Made by a program: the position numbers and the translations under genes
Shown: one piece after another, positions 56,526-64,000 of the stretch
Layout of the letters: every line of letters begins with the position of its first letter
How positions within the stretch are numbered: position 1 is the stretch's first letter
The notes under the pieces: generated by a model
Databases searched by the model: none
Seen by the model: the letters and a program-made list of their open reading frames with translations, nothing else
What the model was told of the DNA's origin: nothing
Source: Entomortierella parvispora
Lineage: Eukaryota; Mortierellomycota; Mortierellomycetes; Mortierellales; Mortierellaceae
Direction: 5' to 3'
Assembly: GCA_963573315.1 (NCBI GenBank)
Contig: OY752144.1
Location: forward strand, 676,501-740,500
DNA length: 64,000 nucleotides

Positions 56526-57632
56526 ATGCCTTTCGAGCACTTCTCGGACGACGAGTTGGCTCCCTCTCCTCGGCGACAACGCCATGCAATTCCTTCTCGA
56601 CCGTCGTATAGTGGCCACACCTTCCCTAGGACGCTGACCACTTATCAAACCCATAGATTCAGCGTCTCCCAATCAAACAACCCCACCACCTTCAATTTCC
56701 AGAGCAAAAGCATCACAAACATTACAAGGACCGGCCAAGGCGATGACAACCTACGGTCCAGCTCTGCAGTCGCGGCATCGTACAACTCGGACACGATGAC
56801 ATTTTACAGACACAGACCCACAGGCCATCAACCCAACTTCCCTCAGTCACAGAGTGCGTATTCACGGAGGCACAGCAGCGAAACCACGACGCAGAGAACC
56901 GTCCGTCAACGGCAGGCACCTCTGGCTGTCGCTAACCGTTTTCCTACGAGCAGCCCATCCCTTGTCTCCCGGCAGGACTGGACCGAGTTTGTGAATCTAA
57001 AGGCAAAGCCTTCTTCCAACAACCCATCTACTTCGATCCGAAATGATGGCGCATCAGGAGGAGCAAAGAAGATAGAGTCTAATCCCCGAGTCGATCAGAC
57101 TCCCTCCAAGTCCACCCGTGCCATCAAGGCTACTGAAGGTCGACCCCCTCTGCATGTCTTGTTGGATCTGAACGAGACGAGTCAAGCAAAGGACCCTCCA
57201 GCACAATTCCTCCCAGCGGCACTCAATGACCTTTTAGGCCTTGACTTCGGCATGTGTCAGGATGGAGGAGTGGACCTCCTGAACATGGATATAGACAAGG
57301 AAATGGGGCCTTTTGACATCTCGGAATCTGTCACCGCTGCAGGCACAGGGTGCAGCCTTTTTTACAACTCTGGTGAGGACAACACCAGCGCAGCGAACAG
57401 CAACAGCAACAATGATGACGATGACGATGATGACGATGATGACGATGACAACATCGACAGCAAAAGCCAATGCAATAGTGACAGCAACAGCAGCAGCACC
57501 AACGATGACAGCGGCGAGCTGATGGCTGGTGAGCAAAACTTCATCTCACTCCAGAAGCTTAGGGATTTACGAGATAGCTTGAGGATGAGATGCGTTGTCT
57601 GGTCAGATCTTTTAGAGCAAGTCGAACTCTAG
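56526..57632 (+). CDS. Disordered acidic protein of unknown function, ~368 aa
   Basis: I do not recognise it. The ATG at 56526 gives MPFEHFSDDELAPSPRRQRH. Most of the chain is Ser/Thr/Asn/Gln-rich and probably disordered. A poly-Asp block (about 13 D, codons GAT/GAC alternating) lies near residue 305 after an Asn/Ser tract. A short helical end (ISLQKLRDLRDSLRMRC) is the only folded-looking part. Another ATG 8 nt upstream (56518) opens an overlapping +1 frame of 30 codons that ends near 56611, a potential regulatory upstream ORF. No intron is needed. A nuclear or regulatory role is possible but unsupported. Confidence 0.6.
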   Translation: MPFEHFSDDELAPSPRRQRHAIPSRPSYSGHTFPRTLTTYQTHRFSVSQSNNPTTFNFQSKSITNITRTGQGDDNLRSSSAVAASYNSDTMTFYRHRPTGHQPNFPQSQSAYSRRHSSETTTQRTVRQRQAPLAVANRFPTSSPSLVSRQDWTEFVNLKAKPSSNNPSTSIRNDGASGGAKKIESNPRVDQTPSKSTRAIKATEGRPPLHVLLDLNETSQAKDPPAQFLPAALNDLLGLDFGMCQDGGVDLLNMDIDKEMGPFDISESVTAAGTGCSLFYNSGEDNTSAANSNSNNDDDDDDDDDDDDNIDSKSQCNSDSNSSSTNDDSGELMAGEQNFISLQKLRDLRDSLRMRCVVWSDLLEQVEL

Positions 57633-57797
57633 GTCCTGGATGCCTTCCCACTGTTGTACTTTTTTTCAACGAAACGAAATAATAAAACTTGGGATATGCT
57701 TCGCTAGATTCAGGCATACGCCTCTTCATTTATATCGCGTTTCTATCTCACTGGCACAGAGGATATCCTCGACCTTAGGCCGTCGCCCCTTTTGTTA

Positions 57798-59222
57798 TTA
57801 CTTGCCAATGGGTTTAGACTGATGGAAATGAACAGAGATGGCGATACCCTTCTTGTTTGTGGTCGCGGTAATGGCGGAGGTCTTTTTCAGGACCTTGTCG
57901 CAGCCGAGATTGGTCCAGGAAGCCTGGTAGCGTTGTCCCATGAAGGTTAGAAGGTTATCAGCGGCACCAGTGTCGGGCGAAGGACCCTTGACAAGTTGCT
58001 TGGAATTGGACTCGATATATCCAGGAGCGATCTTATCAAAGTTCTCGCAGTAGGACTTTGCAGTCGCCTGACTGAGATGCTGGATCAAAGTCTGGTCAAC
58101 ACCCTTACGGTAGGCATTCACCTTGCGGATCGACGGTTTGCCATTGGAGAGGACCATGGGATCATCTGAGGGGATTAAGGCCACGGGTGCTCCTTGACGA
58201 GTCGCTTGGAGCTCGTTCAGAGCCATGGATCCCAACAATACGTTGGGCTCCATCAACGACGGAGCCTTGAACGGGGTACATTTCAAGGCCTTTTGTTTGG
58301 TTTTGTTTGGTGTGTTTGTGGGATAGAGAGGAGAAAGAAACGAGTAAATGACGAGCTCTAATCTCGAAGGGGTTGACAACAGTAAAGACCAACAATAAAC
58401 AAAACATTACAGGATCCAGGAATTCCGCCACGAGGGCGTTGTCCGAGCCGTTATTGATGACCAGAGCCTTCTTCCATTTTTTGCGGTTCTTGGCCGTGTT
58501 TTGAGCAAAACAGGTATCCTTTTGAAGATAAGTCGTGATGACATTGTCGCTCTGGTCCTGATCGATGATACCGAAATGACGGGTCGTTGGGCAGGGCTTC
58601 CCGTGGATATCGACGCCGATCGGGGGGATCACGACGCCCTTTCCGTTCTTGTCAGCAGCATGGACTTTTCTGAAAAAGTATTCTGCATTACAGAACGCTA
58701 CCTGCCCAAACGTGTCCTTGCTCGAGAGACCGTTCACACAGGTTGTGAGAGACGTCTTGTCTTTGCCCAAGAGGGTCACCGAGTTGGCATTGGCTCCGAA
58801 CCAAAGGGCGACGACATGGTTCTTGGGCAGCTTTGGGACCACAGGAGCGATTCCTGGTTCGGTACCTTTATTTTATGATACAACCAAAAGGTGGTATTAG
58901 CTTGAAAGGAGAAACAGAAGGCAGAATGACTTCCTTCTGCTTAGTTATCAACATTTTTACCTTCGTTGACAACCAAAGGATGGTACACTCCAAACGTATG
59001 TTTGTCTAGGTCAAAGACGGTGGCCTCAACGAAAACCTGTTGATCAGTCACTGTCTGATCGCAGTTTCCCTTTTTGAGGATGTAGGGTGTCGCCAGTCCT
59101 TTGGCCGTCAGTGGGTCCTTTGGGACGGTCAGGAAGCAGGCACCGGGGTCGGCCTTGGCTTCTGCAAAAGCCAACAACGAGGCCGAAATGGACAAGAGAG
59201 CAAAAGTTACAAATTTTGTCAT
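57798..59222 (-). CDS. Secreted protein of unknown function, 402 aa
   Basis: I do not recognise the family. Three exons (59222-58961, 58865-58411, 58289-57798) join in frame. A clear signal peptide (MTKFVTFALLSISASLLAFA, cleavage after AEA) leads into a mature protein with dispersed Cys (CFLTVPKD, NCDQTV, TTCVNG, FCNAEYF, PCPTTRHFG, DTCFAQN, LKCTPF, SYCENFD, LGCDKV), suggesting several disulfides. Two regions look weakly similar to each other in layout: LVVNEG/NHVVALWFG and APVALIPSDDPMVLSNGKPS. Secretion through the ER is inferred from the signal peptide. The upstream region is purine-rich on the plus strand, like other minus-strand genes here. Confidence 0.72.
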
Positions 59223-60480
59223 TGTTTTTTTTTTAGATGAGAAGGAGAATGTGACTCGAAGAACGGCGGGTGGTTCGATCTTCTGGTACTGTGCGAAAAG
59301 GAAAGGCGATAGCGGAGGGGAATAGGACTTGAGGACGGAAAGGAAGTAGGACTCTGGTTGGCTGCAGAAATGGGGTGCAGCGGCAGGAAAGCGAATGCAA
59401 AGTCAAAGAGAAACGGAGGAAAGGAAAGAGGAAAAAGAAAGTGAAAAAAACAATCAACCTTTAGTCTGCGCCCGCACCTTCTTTTGAAACGTAAGGGCTG
59501 TGAAGGAAAAGTAAAGCTCTTCGGAGCTCACGCGCCAAAGATAGTAATAAACAGACAAGCACTCGAAGAACGCAGGCATCTCCCAGTGAAGGTCCAATTG
59601 GTCAACTCGACATTATTATCCCGCTTCCAACTTTCAAGGGGACCTTGCGTTGTGCTCAACAAAAGAGATCTCTTTCTTCAATTTATTTACAGCGTCCAAC
59701 TGGAAAGGTGCACCAGTCCCGAACAAGATATCAACAACACAAGGGAACTCATTTCCCCCATCTGGTGCAGTCTTGCCATCCTTCATGTCAGCGCTAGCCA
59801 AATGCCGTGGCTCTCACACAACATCAACTGTGGTCTGCCAACCGTTGTAATTGGCCCACGATCTAATGACTGACCACTCACCCGATCGACAATGGACTTT
59901 TTTTACGTGAGCACACAAAAAAAAATCCCGAAATCGCTCACAACAGACAGCAACAAACGTTCAGCACCCAACAGGCTGCCTCGGCATCCTGACGAAAAAT
60001 GTTTATTCATCAAAGATCCCCCGGTCTGTTGACTGTATCAAATAAGGATGAACGAATAGCACCCATGATACAAGAATAGGAAGAAAACCTGGAATGTGGG
60101 CAGCTTCGCTGTTGAAGTTACACAATTGATGACATGGGGCCGAAGCAATGGAATCATCATGCTCATCTCGACATTTCTGGGGAGAGACAGACATCCACAC
60201 CCTAGCACTGTCGCAGCTGGCATTTATTTCTATCCTTCGATGGGGCCACCGACAGAAAAGAAGACCCCGTATATGGCGGACGTTTCGCTGCTTAGTCTGG
60301 AAAGGGGTGATCGCGCTCTGTTCTGTTGAATCGAACAAAGAACTCGATGTCGGGTCGCATTTGCACTTCGACAGGGATGGTGAGTGACAGCGACACTCTT
60401 GTGGCTTTGGAATGTAGAAGTGGCGAGGGACAGATGAATTAGCGCAAAATATCTTTGAGTTGAGAATGACATTTAAGAGA
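59223..60480. other. Spacer with weak coding-like traces
   Basis: A minus-strand stretch near 59630-59800 reads protein-like (DGKTAPDGGNEFPCVVDILF, then a KLKKEISFVEHN block) but is bounded by stops with no clear start, so it may be a relic. No repeat or RNA gene was identified. Confidence 0.35.
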
Positions 60481-61280
60481 GGTCCCCCCACTATTTCCAA
60501 TGACGCGAGACGATTTTCGATTCGAGACGCGATTGACAGAACCTTCCAAGAAATGGTGCTTGGCGCCACAATACTGTATCCCAACCCAAACCCCACGACG
60601 AAGGGAAAGAGTGCCACCGGGATAGCAAGCCCTGGGAGGAGCCATATGTTTCAATCTTGCACAACAAACGAAATTGGTCCTCAATCATAAACATTTTTGG
60701 CCAAGGTTCACCAAAATGGATGACCGGCCTCTGAGAACTCTGAGATCTTGTAGCAATCCTGGTTATCTTTGGCCAAATCTCGACAAAAAGTTATGTAGTT
60801 GCTTGAGCGACATTAATAATACTGAGAGCCTGAGAGACTGCAAGGACCAAGGACCAAGGAGCAACGGAAGTACGGTCATTCTCGAGGTCAGCATCCTTTT
60901 CAATTGGATCGTAAGTAACCCATCTGTTGAACCTCGTTTGTCAATTGTTCGTAAGGTCGTCTGATCAAAACGAGCGATCATTTTGTCCCATGGTCGTTTG
61001 GACATCGAAGGGTCGTATACTAGCTTGGGGTCTTTGTGCCGGCTACTTGACAAGGACGAGAATATTAGTAATGGCATTCCTTTTGTCTACGTTCTTCTAG
61101 GAACCGGGGTTGCTCCCATCGATATGAAGTCCGGCAACAACACGCCACTGTCGACATACCCGATTAGCCACAGTTTGAGTACCAACTGACCCAGGTACGG
61201 GAGGATATGAGTAAGGATTTCATTAACACCAATGAGGGGGGGAAGACGTGTAGGCGGCGGATAAAGTCCTTTCTTTTTGG
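60480..61280 (-). pseudogene. Possible decayed F-box gene
   Basis: On the minus strand, PPLIGVNEILTHILPYLGQ (about 61250-61185) resembles the start of an F-box. After a stop, further fragments follow in other frames (PSMSKRPWDKMIARFDQ at about 61005-60955, then Leu-rich text to about 60770). No full frame exists. The match is weak and rests on the F-box-like segment. Confidence 0.3.
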
Positions 61281-61658
61281 ATTTTTGAAGTATGGGCGAC
61301 ATTGATGAATAAAGAGGTCAAAATGGGAGGGAAGAAAGGAAAAAAGGAAAAGGAGGACAATGAGGTGAGGGCCGAAAGTTGACAGAACTGGAGATAATAA
61401 GGCAGTACCGTCGCTCCCTGGGGCGTCCCATGTCTGGCGTTTACAAAAGGGACCCTGTAGGCATCAGCTGACGCGTCGTTTTCACAGAGAAACGCGAAGC
61501 GACAATTATTTTGAACTGTTTGGAAGGGACTGATAAAACTTCGATGACCATGTTGTAAGATCAATGAGATGTGTACACATTGTATTCGCATCGGAACCAC
61601 CATAGATTAGAATATGAACTTGAAGCTGGGGAACGGCGGGGAGAGAATTACTGGGCTA

Positions 61659-61805
61659 CTAGCACTCGCAGAAATTTCTGACTCTGTAGCATCCTGGCTG
61701 GCAACGGCCGGCAATGGCCTCGGACTCGGGAGCGGATGGGGCAGCCTGGGCCATGGCCATGATGGCGGCAAGGACGACAAGGATGGAGGTGGTTGATAAC
61801 TTCAT
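61659..61805 (-). CDS. Small secreted cysteine-rich peptide, 48 aa
   Basis: The ATG at 61805 opens 48 codons. Residues 1-21 (MKLSTTSILVVLAAIMAMAQ plus A) form a strong signal peptide. The mature part is about 27 residues: an Ala/Pro/Glu-rich spacer with SESEA-like acidity, then CQPGCYRVRNFCEC at the C-terminus (Cys 35, 39, 46 and 48; spacing C-x3-C-x6-C-x-C, then stop). Four Cys allow two disulfides. A TATA box lies about 90 nt upstream on the same strand. The upstream frame is open but C/T-leader-like and is not included. Secreted peptides like this may be antimicrobial, signalling or effector molecules; none of these is shown. Confidence 0.6.
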   Translation of the reverse strand: MKLSTTSILVVLAAIMAMAQAAPSAPESEAIAGRCQPGCYRVRNFCEC

Positions 61806-61892
61806 GGTGAGCTTGAATGGGTAGTCGGGCGTTTGGGATGTCGTTGGATGTTGTAGTGAGGGAGAAAGGCCATAAAGTGAAAGTAGAGCTGC

Positions 61893-61899
61893 TTTTATA
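61893..61899 (-). promoter_or_regulatory. TATA box of the 48-aa secreted peptide gene
   Basis: On the minus strand the sequence reads GGTATAAAAGCAGC, ending about 88 nt before the ATG at 61805. It is the clearest TATA box seen in the window, where most genes have C/T-rich, TATA-less leaders. Confidence 0.65.
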
Positions 61900-62680
61900 C
61901 CTTGCAATTTTGCTAGGGTATCCCCTTCAAGTGATTTTTGTGGGAGTAAGGAAGATTGTTGGCAGCGCTGTTGGAGGCGTTGAGCAATGTAAACAAAAAA
62001 AAAAAAAGACCCTGGCGAACAGGAGCACACACCCTTGCAATATTGAGAACTGAATTTGGCGTCCTCATTACGCCCAATCATTTCACCCTTTGTGTTGTAA
62101 AAGAGCAATTGAATAACTCCCCAGTCTGTTCACGTCTGTTTTTTTTGCCGAGGCACAGAGGTATGGGGGTCGTCCCAGATCTGGATGGCAGTCCAAACTC
62201 GCTGGACCGGCCTGAATCCTTAGGACTGGTATCACACACCCTGTTTTTAAAAAGCACGTCTGGCCCCGCTGGCACCCCTGGTCACCGCCTGCCCTCATAG
62301 CCTCTCTCCACCGACAGAAATAAAAATGCTCGACCAAGCAGGCATCTGCCCCTTGGCTCTAAGTGGCTACCCAGTTGAGGAAGAGCCGCGCGCTGCAGCC
62401 AAAAAGCCTGACTCTTGTGCCATCCCCCGAAAGTGTGCCCACAGTCGACCACAGCGGCGGATGGCGGAGCCTGACTGCTGTTTTAATATTTTTTTATTCT
62501 TCAGGAGAGCAGGAAGCCCAGTGTCCAGCCTGAGTCTGGCAGACCCAGAACAACCCCCTTCTAGCCTCTCCAAAAGCTGTTCTCAGAGAAGTCATGTTCC
62601 GAAGTTGCGCACGGGCTTTCACTCGATCGATCTCAAAAGCCCCTCTCTTATGACCACATTAAATTCTATTGAATAGACAT

Positions 62681-62808
62681 GACACCAGTGCACCAGTGGC
62701 ACCACCTAAAACTCATAAGTTGCGTAAAAAAAAAACCGAGATTAGACGACTATGATATTTTTTCCGCGCCTCTGGAGTTTTTAGTGGTGCCATTGGTGCA
62801 CTGGTGCC
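62681..62808. repeat. 34-bp inverted repeat with 60-bp spacer
   Basis: The arms at 62681-62714 and 62775-62808 match in inverted orientation at about 30 of 34 positions; the core CACCAGTGCACCA is identical. The left arm itself contains CACCAGTG twice. The structure lies about 130 bp beyond the stop of the CRN-type gene. It may be the end of a small mobile element or a transcript hairpin. Confidence 0.7.
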
Positions 62809-62938
62809 ACTGCTGCCACCCAACCATTTTTGAGAATAAGTTATCAAGTTTTTCAATGGGGGGGGGGGGGAGTTTGTTATTTGTATGTTACAGGTCGGCT
62901 AGAAGTACACAATGGTCTCTGGTGCTCTTTATAAAAGG

Positions 62939-64000
62939 CTACAAGCGCAGCATCTTGCTTGCAGACTGCTCAGCTGCAGTGAACTTCTGCTTTTTGGTTC
63001 TGAGCTCGCGTGCTGGGATCTCAGAGTGCATCTTCCTCATGAGCCACACAATCTGCCCCAGTACAGCCTTGGCCTCGGCTTTCCAAGTGTCGCCGTTGTA
63101 GTTCACGATGTCCTTCAGCTTCGATATCTTGAACTTGGGGCGGTCTCCTGAGTCTTGCGATGGATCGATAGTGCACTCCACAAAGAACCAGTTGACGGCA
63201 TCGGTGACAATGCCATACGCTCGCATGGGAACAGAGCTGTCCTCTTCCCGCTCTTCTTCTCCGTCGTCGTCACAGCTGCGCTTGCGCTTTCTCACTGTCA
63301 GCGAGGACTCCAGTTGCACTATGTTCTGCGCCAACCCCTTGCCATAGTCCTGGTACTTGACCTCTGTGACGCCCAGTACGTGTCGAGTGCCGTCGCTAGC
63401 AAGCGCCTCGATCGCGTAATCCACTTTCCCGTGCCCATGCCTGCCTCTGAGTTTTCTCTCAGGCGCCAGTGTCAGCGCACCATCAAAAATCCGGACAGCC
63501 TGCGTGAGGTACGAGCACACATAGGCGGAGCATGTGGCTTCGTTAGATAAGGTGTCTGAAGGGATTGCCAGTATCCTATCCTCGAGCTCTTCCTCAAGCC
63601 TCCGCAGCGATTTTTTGTGTGCATCGGACTCCAGCGGCTCTGTTGCGATGCCAGTGAAAGGCGGTAAATCCCCGATCTGAGGAGGATCCATGTTCGTTAA
63701 GTCGTACAGGCGGTTGACTTCGCTGAGCGTGAAGTCGGTGTACTTCTTGGTCGGTGTCTCCAGTGCCACTGTCAGCGTCCTTGTGTTCGTCTTTGAGTAC
63801 TGCTTGATGATGTTCCTGAACCGCGTGTCGTCCCCAGGGCGCTCTGTCCCTCCGCCTTCATGCTGAGCAGTCCCGCGAGCGTGAATGATGGCCACCACAG
63901 CATCGCCGTCCTCTCTCTCAGGATATTCTGTATAAATGGCTTTCTCCAGCTCTTTTATAGACGTCGTCTCCATGTCTGTCGTCCACGAGAAGCACTCGCT
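62939..64000 (-). CDS. Crinkler-type (CRN) protein with PD-(D/E)XK-like domain, N-terminus beyond window
   Basis: The frame runs open to the window edge; an in-frame ATG at 63973 is unlikely to be the true start because coding-like text (CFSWTTD) precedes it. At least 353 residues are visible. The order fits CRN-family proteins of early-diverging fungi: a region resembling the end of the ubiquitin-like header (IKELEKAIYTEYPE), SKTNTRTLTVALETPTKKYT, then FTLSEVNRLYDL. A C-terminal nuclease-fold part follows: GRHGHGKVDYAIEA supplies the Asp and HVLGVTEVKYQD the E-x-K, then LAQNIVQLESSL with a basic KRKRS cluster. In the known family these proteins act in host or own nuclei; here activity is inferred. 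The stop is at 62939. Confidence 0.75.
   Translation of the reverse strand, partial: SECFSWTTDMETTSIKELEKAIYTEYPEREDGDAVVAIIHARGTAQHEGGGTERPGDDTRFRNIIKQYSKTNTRTLTVALETPTKKYTDFTLSEVNRLYDLTNMDPPQIGDLPPFTGIATEPLESDAHKKSLRRLEEELEDRILAIPSDTLSNEATCSAYVCSYLTQAVRIFDGALTLAPERKLRGRHGHGKVDYAIEALASDGTRHVLGVTEVKYQDYGKGLAQNIVQLESSLTVRKRKRSCDDDGEEEREEDSSVPMRAYGIVTDAVNWFFVECTIDPSQDSGDRPKFKISKLKDIVNYNGDTWKAEAKAVLGQIVWLMRKMHSEIPARELRTKKQKFTAAEQSASKMLRL

Larger units (their letters stand above)
61806..62938. other. Spacer between secreted peptide and CRN-type gene
   Basis: The region holds the peptide's upstream sequence, an A13-like run near 61995, and an inverted repeat at 62681-62714/62775-62808. A G11 run lies near 62860. 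No further gene is supported. Confidence 0.45.

Noticed and set aside
1-64000. CRISPR arrays, bacterial operons or phage elements
   Set aside because: No spaced direct repeats of the CRISPR type were seen. The window is eukaryotic, with introns, a nuclear-type tRNA and fungal gene families.

Overview
This window is nuclear DNA of a fungus. The genes are intron-rich, with introns of about 50-120 nt, GT..AG ends and frequent (C/T)TAG acceptors, alternating with pyrimidine-rich and homopolymer-rich spacers. The fungal proteins include squalene synthase, an eisosome Pil1-type protein, an MNN1-type (GT71) mannosyltransferase, a DSC/TUL1 E3 ligase, a RIB7-type reductase and dynamitin. A Crinkler-type (CRN) protein and many F-box/LRR genes and relics point to an early-diverging fungus; Mortierellomycota is my best guess. 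That placement rests on recognised protein style, not on a search.

Layout. 1-6.0 kb: spacer, a small membrane ORF, tRNA-Thr(UGU), squalene synthase (ERG9) in five exons, then a 375-bp fold-back element. 6.1-15.5 kb: a long multi-exon CPSF-A/DDB1-like WD-propeller gene converging on a PTC7-type PP2C phosphatase with a GC-AG intron. 16.6-22.8 kb: two arrestin-like genes (one frameshifted), an unrecognised coding stretch, a decayed F-box/LRR copy and a four-TM protein. 23.7-29.2 kb: a GT71 glycosyltransferase and an 11-exon TUL1/DSC1-type transmembrane RING ligase. 29.2-36.7 kb is a rearranged zone. It holds a segmental duplication of the ligase 3' end, a tandemly repeated structured element, a truncated nuclease-like pseudogene, an F-box/LRR gene and an F-box/WD40 pseudogene. 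36.8-45.0 kb: three tandem F-box/LRR paralogs plus a relic of a fourth. 45.3-57.6 kb is a housekeeping block: a one-TM protein, PIL1, a signal-peptide-peptidase-like protease, RIB7, dynamitin, an FAR-17a/AIG1-like protein and a disordered acidic protein. 57.8-64 kb: a secreted 402-aa protein, F-box-like relic DNA, a 48-aa cysteine-rich secreted peptide and a CRN-type protein running off the right edge.

How it fits together. Housekeeping genes (sterol synthesis, riboflavin, membrane organisation, Golgi glycosylation and quality control, dynein motor) are conserved in domain structure and splice cleanly in frame. Between them lie fast-evolving receptor- and effector-like families (F-box/LRR, F-box/WD40, CRN, small secreted proteins) that are duplicated, truncated and decaying. 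Exon borders were deduced by hand from reading-frame continuity and splice motifs. For ERG9, PTC7, arrestin 2, the four-TM gene, TUL1, the one-TM protein, PIL1, SPP, RIB7, dynamitin, AIG1 and the 402-aa secreted protein, the summed exon lengths keep one frame to the stop.
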